Source: SW4 sp042466115
GTDB taxonomy: Bacteria; Pseudomonadota; Alphaproteobacteria; Rhodobacterales; Rhodobacteraceae
Direction of reading: 5' to 3'
DNA length: 64,000 nt
Assembly: GCF_042466115.1 (NCBI RefSeq)
Contig: NZ_JAXHBQ010000001.1
Span: forward strand, 868,001 to 932,000
Part shown: positions 24,003 to 31,409 of the stretch, one piece after another
Layout of the letters: the number at the start of each line of letters is the position of its first letter
Numbering within the stretch: position 1 is the first letter of the stretch
The notes under the pieces: generated by a model
Told to the model about the DNA's origin: nothing
Databases searched by the model: none
What the model saw: the letters and a program-made list of their open reading frames with translations, nothing else
Translations under genes and position numbers: made by a program

Positions 24003-25312
24003 GGGATCGCAAAAAGCGTGATCGCCGGAAAGGCCACCAGCACCGCCACCCGCACCACATCGGACGCAACGAAAGGCAGCACCGCGCGGAATGTGCGCCC
24101 CATGGGCGTTGCCCCGTCGATCTTGTGAATGACGAACAGGTTCAGGCCCACAGGTGGCGTGATCAGCCCGACTTCGACGGTGATCAGCACCAGAATACCG
24201 AACCATATCGCAAGGTGATCAGGCGAAAGGCCAAAGTCCAAGCCACTGATCACAGGCCAGAAAATAGGGATCGTCAGCAGGATCATCGACAGGCTGTCCA
24301 TCAGGCAGCCCATCACCAGATAGAACACCAGCACGATCAGCAGGACGGTCATCGGCGCAAAGGCGTATTGCGCCACCAGTTCGGTCAATTCCTGCGGAAC
24401 CTGCGCCAGTGCAAGGAACCCGCGATAAAACGCGGCCCCCAGAATGATGAAAAAGATCATCGCCGTTTGCTTGGCCATGGCCAGCAGGCAGGCCCGCAGG
24501 CCCGCCCAGCCCAACCGGCCGGTGATGGCCGCAATCACCCCCGTGGCCAGCGCACCAATCGCCGCCCCGTCCGTGGGCGTGAACCAGCCGCGATAGATGC
24601 CGCCGACCACCAGCAGGAACACCAGCAGGACGGGCCAGACATCACCCAATGCGCGCATCCGGTCGCCCCATGGCAGGGCCGCGCGCGCGCCTGCGCTGTG
24701 CGGCACCACGCGCACGTAAATCGCGATCACCGCCATGTAACCAAGGGCCGCGATAATCCCCGGCACCACGGCGGCGACGAACAATTCGGCGATGTTTTGC
24801 TGGGTCAGCGTGGCATAGATCACAAGGATCACCGAAGGCGGGATCAGGATGCCAAGGGTGCCGCCCGCCGCCAGCGCCGCGCTTGCAAAGCCCCCCTCGT
24901 AGCCATAGCGGCGCAATTCCGGCAGGGCCACGCGCCCCATCGTGGCGGCTGTGGCCAGTGATGATCCGCAGATCGCGCCGAACCCGCCGCAGGCCCCCAC
25001 GGCCGCCATTGCCACCCCGCCCTTGCGATGCCCCAGAAACGCCGCCGCCGCGCGAAACAGTGCCGCCGACATCCCCGAATGGGACGCAAACTGCCCCATC
25101 AGCAAAAAGAACGGCACCACCGTCAGGTCATAGTTGGCGAATGTCGTGTAGGTGTCCCCCTTGAGGCGGGCCAGCACCATGTTGGGCGATCCCGTGACCA
25201 GATACGTGCCGCCCAGCCCGCAGATCAGCATTGCCAGCCCGATGGGCGCGCGCAGGGCGATCATCAACAGGAACGCCGGGAACGACCATGCGGCCAGATC
25301 AAGCGCGTTCAT
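23999..25312 (-). CDS. TRAP transporter large permease subunit (DctM-type)
   Basis: This 437-residue membrane protein has about eleven to twelve hydrophobic helices and is the ion-coupled channel component of a tripartite ATP-independent periplasmic transporter. DctM hallmarks include ACGGFGAICGSSLATAATMGRV, LAAGGTLGILIPPSVILVIYA and LITPPVGLNLFVIHKI. The ATG at 25312 overlaps the stop of the small subunit (ATGA). The solute cannot be read from this subunit. Confidence 0.93.
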   Translation of the reverse strand: MNALDLAAWSFPAFLLMIALRAPIGLAMLICGLGGTYLVTGSPNMVLARLKGDTYTTFANYDLTVVPFFLLMGQFASHSGMSAALFRAAAAFLGHRKGGVAMAAVGACGGFGAICGSSLATAATMGRVALPELRRYGYEGGFASAALAAGGTLGILIPPSVILVIYATLTQQNIAELFVAAVVPGIIAALGYMAVIAIYVRVVPHSAGARAALPWGDRMRALGDVWPVLLVFLLVVGGIYRGWFTPTDGAAIGALATGVIAAITGRLGWAGLRACLLAMAKQTAMIFFIILGAAFYRGFLALAQVPQELTELVAQYAFAPMTVLLIVLVFYLVMGCLMDSLSMILLTIPIFWPVISGLDFGLSPDHLAIWFGILVLITVEVGLITPPVGLNLFVIHKIDGATPMGRTFRAVLPFVASDVVRVAVLVAFPAITLFAIP

Positions 25313-25857
25313 CCCCGCACCTGCATAATGCGCCACGCCGCACAGTAAATGCCGACCAGTGCCGCGATCCAGGCGGCAATGCTGCTGGCGGCGTAAGACC
25401 ACCAGACGGGAAACTGGATCAGGTAACTGGTTTCGCCATTGCCCAGTTTATCAAAGGTGCCGACGCTCAGGCGCGCAGCGATCAGGATGAGCGTCGCGGC
25501 AAGGATCACTTCCCAGAACGCAATCAGCACGCGCTGGATTTGCGGTGGAAACGTGTCGGCCAGAATATCGACCGTGGCATGCCCGCCGGTGATCTGACAG
25601 ATCGGCAGAAAGGCAAAGATGGCAAAGGCCGCGCCCGCCGCGACCAGTTCGTAATCGCCCGTCAGCGGGCCAACGCCCGTGCCCAGCAGCCATGCGGCCA
25701 CGCGCGGGGCGGCTGTTTCCAGCCAGTCCAGATGGGCGAACCCGTTGATCTGCAACCCAAGCACCGAAATCCCGACGATCCCGATCAGGCACAGCAGCAC
25801 GGCCCCGCCAAGCAGGGCCATGGCCGTGGCCAGTGTCATCATGATCCGATGCAGCAT
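25309..25857 (-). CDS. TRAP transporter small permease subunit (DctQ-type)
   Basis: 182 residues with four hydrophobic helices, the size and layout of DctQ proteins, which pair with DctM. The segment ITGGHATVDILADTFPP between helices two and three matches the conserved DctQ loop (GgH..vdil...lp). Its stop overlaps the DctM start and it begins 21 bp after the binding-protein gene, so the operon order is P-Q-M. Confidence 0.9.
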   Translation of the reverse strand: MLHRIMMTLATAMALLGGAVLLCLIGIVGISVLGLQINGFAHLDWLETAAPRVAAWLLGTGVGPLTGDYELVAAGAAFAIFAFLPICQITGGHATVDILADTFPPQIQRVLIAFWEVILAATLILIAARLSVGTFDKLGNGETSYLIQFPVWWSYAASSIAAWIAALVGIYCAAWRIMQVRG

Positions 25858-25878
25858 CCCTGCCCCGATGGCGCCGCC

Positions 25879-26913
25879 CTATTGCGCGTCCGTGTGTTTG
25901 GCGATCAATGCGCGGGCCTGATCGACCAGTGCCGCGCCGTCGATGCCGCGGTCATTCATTTCACCGATCCATGTGTCCACGGTCGGCGCTGCCGCCGCGC
26001 GCCAGTCGTCCACCTGATCAGGGGACAGTGTGATGATCGTGTTGCCTTCGGCCACGGCGACGTCACGCACGGGCGCGTCAAACGCCTGGTGGGTGCGGCC
26101 GGCAAAGGCGGAAAACTCAAGACCCGAATTAGCGTCGATCACCGCTTTCAGATCATCAGGCAGCGCGTTGTAAGCATCCAGATTCATTGCGAAAACAAAG
26201 GCGAGCGTGTAGATCGACGCATCGCCGAATTCGGTGTGGTTGTCGACAAGTTCATGCACGCGCAACGCTTCGGTCACTTCCCATGGCAGGGCTGCGCCGT
26301 CGATCACGCCCTTGGACAGGGCTTCGGGCACCGCTGGCACGGGCATGCCCACCGCCGTGGCACCCAGCGCCTGAAACAGCATCGTCGTGGTGCGGGACGG
26401 TGCGCGCAGTTTCAGCCCGTCCAGATCGGCAATGTCGGTGATCGGGCGGTTGGTGTGCAACACGCCGGGGCCGTGCACCCACAGGGCCAGCACCTTTACG
26501 TCAGCGAAATCTGCATCCAGCATGTGCTCTTCGGCCAATTCCCAGAACGCACGCGAAGATGCCTCGGCGTTGGTCATCATGAAGGGCAGTTCCATGACCT
26601 CGGCATGGGGAAACCGGCCCGGCGTATAACCCGCTACCGTCCAGATGATATCGGCCACGCCATCGACGGCCTGGTCATAAAGCTGTGGCGGGGTGCCGCC
26701 CAACTGCATGGACGGAAAGCGCTGGATTTCGATGCGTCCGTCGCTGTCGGCCTCGACCTTGTCGGCCCAGACATCCAGAATTTCGGCGGGCACCACCGAT
26801 GTGGCGGGCAGGAACTGGTGCAGGCGCAACGTGACCTCTTGCGCCATGGCAGCGCCAGCGAAAAGGGTTGCGGCAAGGGTGCTGCCCAACAGGGCGCGGC
26901 GGGACAGGGTCAT
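25879..26913 (-). CDS. TRAP transporter solute-binding protein (DctP family)
   Basis: 344 residues. The N-terminus MTLSRRALLGSTLAATLFAG has two arginines before a hydrophobic stretch and an AMAQ cleavage site, so export may use the Tat route. The mature protein starts EVTLRLHQFLP and shows the DctP pattern, with a conserved arginine in GLKLRAPSRTTTM that usually salt-bridges a carboxylate ligand. This suggests an organic acid substrate. The ATG at 26913 has GGAGA upstream. The gene is divergent from a Crp/Fnr regulator 178 bp away, but that regulator more likely serves the sulfur genes downstream of it. Confidence 0.9.
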   Translation of the reverse strand: MTLSRRALLGSTLAATLFAGAAMAQEVTLRLHQFLPATSVVPAEILDVWADKVEADSDGRIEIQRFPSMQLGGTPPQLYDQAVDGVADIIWTVAGYTPGRFPHAEVMELPFMMTNAEASSRAFWELAEEHMLDADFADVKVLALWVHGPGVLHTNRPITDIADLDGLKLRAPSRTTTMLFQALGATAVGMPVPAVPEALSKGVIDGAALPWEVTEALRVHELVDNHTEFGDASIYTLAFVFAMNLDAYNALPDDLKAVIDANSGLEFSAFAGRTHQAFDAPVRDVAVAEGNTIITLSPDQVDDWRAAAAPTVDTWIGEMNDRGIDGAALVDQARALIAKHTDAQ

Positions 26914-27024
26914 GTGGATTCTCCGGCAGGTGACCAATTTGGCGCATATGTGCGGTGTCACGCGCTTATGTGCAAGCGCGCAAACGCCGCCCCACACGGC
27001 AAGCACGACACGCCCAGCGGCGGC

Positions 27025-27047
27025 CGGGCAGGATTGCACCCTGCCCG
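27025..27047. repeat. Perfect 8-bp-stem hairpin in the dctP/crp divergent gap
   Basis: CGGGCAGG (27025-27032) pairs exactly with CCTGCCCG (27040-27047) around a seven-base loop. It lies 45 bp upstream of the Crp/Fnr start and in its likely leader. It could be an operator or an RNA structure; no T-run follows. Confidence 0.4.
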
Positions 27048-27091
27048 CACGGCCATTAAATGCATGGGATCACTCCCGAAAGGACACCGCA

Positions 27092-27751
27092 ATGGATTGG
27101 ATTTCGCGCTTTACCGGACTTGCGTCCCTTGAAACACCAATCCGCGATATTCTGACAGCGCGGGCCGTGATCGTGTCAGTGCCACGCGACACGGTGATCT
27201 TTGGCCCCGGCAAGGCGCCCGAAAACCTGTTGCTGCTGCTGGATGGCACGGTGCGGGTGCAACAAACCTCGGAACAGGGGCGCGAGATCGTGCTTTATCG
27301 TGTCCATGCAGGCGAAAGCTGTGTGCTGACCACGGCCTGCCTGCTGGCCTATGAAGACTACAGCGCCGAAGGGATTGCCGAAACCGATGTGCAGGCGGTC
27401 GCGATCCCGCGCACAGTGTTTGACGATCTGATTTCGCAGTCCAAGACCTTTCGCCAGTTTGTGTTTTCGGCCTATAGCCGTCGGATCACCGACCTGTTCG
27501 TCGTGATCGAGGAAATCGCCTTTCACCGTGTCGACATCCGCCTTGCCCAGCGGTTGCTGGAACTGGCAGGCTCGGATCAGGTGATCAATGCCACCCATCA
27601 ACAGATGGCGGCCGAACTGGGCACCGCGCGCGAAGTGATTTCACGCCAGTTGCAGGAATTTCACCGCCGCGGTTGGGTCAGCCAGACGCGCGGCGCGATC
27701 ACGGTGACCGATTTGGCGGGTCTGAACGGCCTTGCGCAAAGCGCCACTTGA
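27092..27751 (+). CDS. Crp/Fnr-family regulator linked to sulfide genes
   Basis: 219 residues. Residues 15-130 form a cyclic-nucleotide-binding-type beta-roll and residues 165-200 a winged helix-turn-helix (NATHQQMAAELGTAREVISRQL). The N-terminal cysteine cluster that holds iron-sulfur in Fnr is absent. Two cysteines instead sit close together at C77 and C83 in GESCVLTTACLL, where they could form a disulfide or polysulfide. The ATG at 27092 has AAGGA seven bases upstream. The gene is followed by sulfur-transport and sulfide-oxidation genes on the same strand, so regulation of that set is likely, and sensing of reactive sulfur is a reasonable inference. Confidence 0.88.
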   Translation: MDWISRFTGLASLETPIRDILTARAVIVSVPRDTVIFGPGKAPENLLLLLDGTVRVQQTSEQGREIVLYRVHAGESCVLTTACLLAYEDYSAEGIAETDVQAVAIPRTVFDDLISQSKTFRQFVFSAYSRRITDLFVVIEEIAFHRVDIRLAQRLLELAGSDQVINATHQQMAAELGTAREVISRQLQEFHRRGWVSQTRGAITVTDLAGLNGLAQSAT

Positions 27752-27790
27752 AACCTGCCGCCACGTAAATACATTTCACTTATCTAATGT

Positions 27791-27803
27791 GTGACATTGT
27801 CAC
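27791..27803. promoter_or_regulatory. Palindromic operator candidate before the sulfur operon
   Basis: GTGACA-T-TGTCAC (27791-27803) is a perfect inverted repeat, preceded by a T so that it reads TGTGA-N5-TCAC, close to Crp/Fnr-type half sites. It lies 89 bp before the first YeeE/YedE gene and 40 bp after the regulator gene, where an activator or repressor site would be expected. Confidence 0.5.
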
Positions 27804-27891
27804 CGACGATATGCTTAGATTTCCGCATAACGCACCGGAACGGGCGATTCTGCCCGTGCCACGTGCCCCAGCTGCAACAGGACACCGACAC

Positions 27892-28320
27892 ATGACCGAC
27901 TTTACACCTTATCAATCGCTGTTCGGGGGTGGGCTTATCGGCCTTGCCTCGGTTCTGCTGATGTTGACCCTTGGGCGCATCTTTGGGGCCACCGGCATTC
28001 TGGCCGGCTTTCTGCAACCCAACGACGGCCAGGACTGGGCATGGCGTGCCGCCATTCTGGCCGGCATGGTCACTGGCCCGCTGGTCTATCTGCTGTTCAC
28101 CGGCGAAATGCCTGCAGTCGAAGTGCCGATCACCACGACGATGATGATCATCGGTGGCTTTATCGTCGGCATGGGCGTCACCTGGGGGGCGGGCTGCACG
28201 TCGGGCCACGGTGTTTGCGGCATGGCGCGCCTGTCGCGCAGATCCGTTGCCGCCACGGCCAGTTTCATGATTGGCACGGCGATCACCGTCTATGTCATTC
28301 GCCACGTGATCGGAGGATAA
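27892..28320 (+). CDS. YeeE/YedE-family half transporter (first subunit)
   Basis: 142 residues with about four hydrophobic segments. The motif GCTSGHGVCGMARLSRRS, with cysteines flanking a Gly-His-Gly, is the conserved pore signature of the YeeE/YedE family; its studied member TsuA takes up thiosulfate through such cysteines. This is one half of the fold, and the next gene supplies the other half. The ATG at 27892 has AGGA about nine bases before it. Export or import of thiosulfate or other sulfur species between periplasm and cytoplasm is likely given the sulfide genes that follow. Confidence 0.88.
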   Translation: MTDFTPYQSLFGGGLIGLASVLLMLTLGRIFGATGILAGFLQPNDGQDWAWRAAILAGMVTGPLVYLLFTGEMPAVEVPITTTMMIIGGFIVGMGVTWGAGCTSGHGVCGMARLSRRSVAATASFMIGTAITVYVIRHVIGG

Positions 28321-28324
28321 CCAG

Positions 28325-28765
28325 ATGCGTCTTCTTTCAACCTATCTGATCGGCCTTGTCTTTGGCGTTGGCATTTCGATTTCGGGCATGGCCAACCCCG
28401 CCAAAGTCCTGAACTTCTTTGATTTTGCAGGCACATGGGATCCCAGCCTAGCGTTTGTCATGGGCGGTGCGGTGATTGTCGCCTTCATCGGCTACCGGCT
28501 GGTGCTGAAACGCCCTGCCCCCGTGATGGACCAGAAATTCCACCTGCCATCCAACAGCAAGATTGACGCCAAACTGGTTGGCGGGAGCCTGGTATTCGGG
28601 ATCGGCTGGGGCATCGCGGGCTTTTGCCCCGGTGGCGCCCTGCCTGCCCTTGGCACCGGCAATACAGACGTTTTCATTTTCACCGCTGCGCTGATCGCGG
28701 GCATCTTTGCGGCCAAGGGCCTTGGCGCGATGATGGTCAACCGCGCCGTCACCAAAGCACACTAA
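28325..28765 (+). CDS. YeeE/YedE-family half transporter (DUF6691-type second subunit)
   Basis: 146 residues with four hydrophobic segments. It begins MRLLSTYLIGLVFGVGISIS with a conserved GMANPAKVLNFFD and has GIAGFCPGGALPALGTG, in which one cysteine sits in the pore-lining loop. It is paired with the gene before it (4 bp spacing), the usual arrangement when YeeE/YedE is split in two. It lies 12 bp before the metallo-hydrolase gene, so all are in one operon. Confidence 0.88.
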   Translation: MRLLSTYLIGLVFGVGISISGMANPAKVLNFFDFAGTWDPSLAFVMGGAVIVAFIGYRLVLKRPAPVMDQKFHLPSNSKIDAKLVGGSLVFGIGWGIAGFCPGGALPALGTGNTDVFIFTAALIAGIFAAKGLGAMMVNRAVTKAH

Positions 28766-28777
28766 CCGGAGGACACC

Positions 28778-29662
28778 ATGAGCAACTATCCCATTCATAT
28801 GGACGTCAAACCCGAGGTCGAAGCCTTTTTTGACGAAGCGACTAACACCATTTCCTATGTGGTCAAAGACCCGACCAGCAACGCCTGTGCCGTGGTCGAT
28901 AGTGTCATGGACATTGATTACGCCGCAGGGCGGATCACCTATGACCACGCCGATATGATGATCGCCTATATCCGCGACAAGGGGCTTGATCTGCAATGGA
29001 TCATCGAAACCCATGTTCATGCCGACCACCTGTCGGCCGCGCCCTACATCCAGCAGCAGCTGGGCGGCAAGATCGGCATCGGCGACCAGATCATGGTCGT
29101 GCAGGACACCTTTGGCAAAGTGTTCAACGAAGGCACCGAATTCCAGCGCGACGGCAGCCAGTTCGACGCCCTGTTCAAGGATGGCGACAGCTATCAGGTC
29201 GGCAACATGGACGTCACCGCGATCTACACCCCCGGCCACACACCTGCCTGCATGGTGCATGTGATGGGCAACGCCGCCTTTACGGGCGACACTCTGTTCA
29301 TGCCCGACGGCGGATCGGCCCGCGCCGATTTTCCCGGTGGTGACGCTGGCACGCTGTTTGACAGCATTCAAAAGGTGCTGGCCCTGCCCGACGACATGCG
29401 CCTGTTCATGTGCCACGATTATGGCCCCAATGGCCGTGACATTCAGTGGGAAACCACCGTGGGTGATGAAAAGGCCCACAACATCCATGTGGGCGGCGGC
29501 AAATCGCGTGCCGAGTTCGTGAAATTCCGCACCGAACGGGACGCGGTTCTGGACATGCCCAAGCTGATCATCCCGTCCCTGCAAGTGAACATGCGCGCGG
29601 GCGAGGTGCCAACGGACAAGGACGGTAACCCGATGCTCAAAGTGCCTGTGAACGCCCTGTAA
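28778..29662 (+). CDS. blh: MBL-fold persulfide dioxygenase-like hydrolase (Blh type)
   Basis: 294 residues of the metallo-beta-lactamase fold. The metal-binding motif is THVHADHL (H79, H81, D83, H84), followed by PGHTPACMVHVMG, a bridging aspartate in TGDTLFMPDGG and the later FMCHDYGPNGRD. This matches the ETHE1/Blh group, which oxidises glutathione persulfide to sulfite with non-heme iron. It sits between a sulfur-species transporter and sulfide:quinone oxidoreductase, so it would remove the persulfide made by the latter. A canonical AGGA-type ribosome site precedes the ATG. Confidence 0.88.
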   Translation: MSNYPIHMDVKPEVEAFFDEATNTISYVVKDPTSNACAVVDSVMDIDYAAGRITYDHADMMIAYIRDKGLDLQWIIETHVHADHLSAAPYIQQQLGGKIGIGDQIMVVQDTFGKVFNEGTEFQRDGSQFDALFKDGDSYQVGNMDVTAIYTPGHTPACMVHVMGNAAFTGDTLFMPDGGSARADFPGGDAGTLFDSIQKVLALPDDMRLFMCHDYGPNGRDIQWETTVGDEKAHNIHVGGGKSRAEFVKFRTERDAVLDMPKLIIPSLQVNMRAGEVPTDKDGNPMLKVPVNAL

Positions 29663-29673
29663 GGAGAGCCCCA

Positions 29674-31347
29674 ATGGACCTGCGCGCCATCAATGCGACC
29701 TTGTCGGTCAGCCCGCAAATTCTGGCCCGTGATCTGCAAAAGATCGCTGATCAGGGCTATCGTGCGGTCGTGTGCAACCGCCCCGATGGTGAAGGCGCCG
29801 ACCAGCCGACATTCGAGGAAATCGAAGCCGCGGCCAAGGCGGTTGGTCTTGAGGCGCGCTATGTTCCTGTCGTGGCCGGCAAGGTGCTGGACACGGACGC
29901 CGATGCCTTTGGCGCGGCGATGGATCAGCTTCCAAAGCCGGTGCTGGCCTATTGCCGCACGGGCACCCGCTCGGCCACGCTGTGGTCGCTGTCGCAGGCC
30001 ACGACCCTGAGCGTGGCGGATATTCTGGCGGCAACCAAATCCGCCGGATACGATATGGCGGGCGTTGTCCGCCGGATCGTCAATGGCGGCAAGACGCCCA
30101 CCGACCGCGCCGATGCGTCCTATGACGTCGTGATTGTCGGGGCCGGTGCGGCTGGGATCGCCGTGGCATCCAGCATTGAATCCCGCACCCTTGGACTGAA
30201 CATCGCAGTGATCGACCCTGCCGATGTCCACTATTACCAACCCGGCTGGACGATGGTTGGCGGCGGCATCTTTGATGCGCAATCCACTGCGAAAACCATG
30301 GCCAGCCTGATCCCGCGCGGCGTGCACTGGATCAAATCCGCCGTGGCCGCCTTTGAGCCCAAGGACAACGCGGTGATCCTTGATGGGTGTCGTGTGGTGA
30401 AATACAAACGCCTGATCGTCTGTCCCGGCCTGAAACTGGACTGGCACAAGGTTGACGGGCTGGTGGATACACTGGGCAAGAACGGCGTGACCTCGAATTA
30501 TCGTTATGATCTGGCCCCTTACACATGGGATCTGGTCAGCGGCATGAAACAGGGCCGCGCGTTGTTTACCCAGCCGCCCATGCCGATCAAATGCGCAGGT
30601 GCGCCACAAAAGGCGATGTATCTGTCCGGTGATCACTGGTTCCGTCAGGGTGTGCTTGATAACATCGACATCCAGTTCATGAATGCGGGTGGTGTGCTGT
30701 TCGGCGTCAAGGACTACGTGCCTGCACTGGAACAATACGTGCAGAAATACGGCGCCGACCTGAACTTTTTCCACAACCTTGTCGCCGTCGATGGCCCTGC
30801 CAAAACCGCATGGTTCGACGTGGCCAAGCCCGACACACCCGTGGAACGCATCGCGGTGGAATTCGACATGATGCACGTCACGCCGCCACAGACCGCGCCC
30901 GATTTCATCCGTGTTTCGCCGCTGGCGGATGCTGCCGGTTGGGTCGACGTGGATCAGGCCACCCTGCGCCACACCGAATACGACAACATCTGGTCACTGG
31001 GCGATGTGATGAACGCGCCCAACGCCAAAACGGCTGCCGCCGCGCGGATGCAAGCGCCTGTGGTCGCCAACAATGTGGTTGCCGATATCAACGGCAAATC
31101 CGCAGCGGCGCAGTATAACGGTTATGGGTCATGTCCGCTGACGGTGGAACGGGGCAAGATCGTGCTGGCGGAATTCGGTTATGGCGGCACCTTGCTGCCC
31201 AGTTTCCCGACATGGGTGATCGACGGCACAAAACCGACCCGCGCAGCCTGGTTGCTCAAGGAAAAGATCCTCCCGCCGGTCTATTGGAAAGCCATGCTGC
31301 GGGGCCGTGAATGGTTGGCCAAGCCGGAAAAAATCTCGGCCAGTTAA
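29674..31347 (+). CDS. DUF442 phosphatase-like domain fused to sulfide:quinone oxidoreductase
   Basis: 557 residues. Residues 1-135 are a DUF442/TIGR01244 domain of the tyrosine-phosphatase fold with an intact CRTGTRS loop (C94-S100), which may act as a sulfurtransferase. Residues 150-550 are an FAD enzyme beginning VVIVGAGAAGIAVAS. The KCAGAPQK motif (C307) and GYGSCPLT (C487) match the redox cysteine pair of mitochondrial-type (SQOR/HMT2) sulfide:quinone oxidoreductases, so it should oxidise sulfide, feed electrons to quinone and hand sulfur to an acceptor. C250 (IVCPGL) is a third conserved cysteine. Acts at the inner membrane. Confidence 0.9.
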   Translation: MDLRAINATLSVSPQILARDLQKIADQGYRAVVCNRPDGEGADQPTFEEIEAAAKAVGLEARYVPVVAGKVLDTDADAFGAAMDQLPKPVLAYCRTGTRSATLWSLSQATTLSVADILAATKSAGYDMAGVVRRIVNGGKTPTDRADASYDVVIVGAGAAGIAVASSIESRTLGLNIAVIDPADVHYYQPGWTMVGGGIFDAQSTAKTMASLIPRGVHWIKSAVAAFEPKDNAVILDGCRVVKYKRLIVCPGLKLDWHKVDGLVDTLGKNGVTSNYRYDLAPYTWDLVSGMKQGRALFTQPPMPIKCAGAPQKAMYLSGDHWFRQGVLDNIDIQFMNAGGVLFGVKDYVPALEQYVQKYGADLNFFHNLVAVDGPAKTAWFDVAKPDTPVERIAVEFDMMHVTPPQTAPDFIRVSPLADAAGWVDVDQATLRHTEYDNIWSLGDVMNAPNAKTAAAARMQAPVVANNVVADINGKSAAAQYNGYGSCPLTVERGKIVLAEFGYGGTLLPSFPTWVIDGTKPTRAAWLLKEKILPPVYWKAMLRGREWLAKPEKISAS

Positions 31348-31409
31348 CTCGCAATCCAGATCACTCCTGCTGGCGGGGCCGCGTGGCCCTGCCCCGATGA
31401 AAGCCGCCT

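Noticed and set aside
25231..27132. 633-residue plus-strand frame opposite the TRAP genes
   Set aside because: DctM, DctQ and DctP motifs are clear on the minus strand; the antisense product is His/Arg/Gln-rich and matches nothing.
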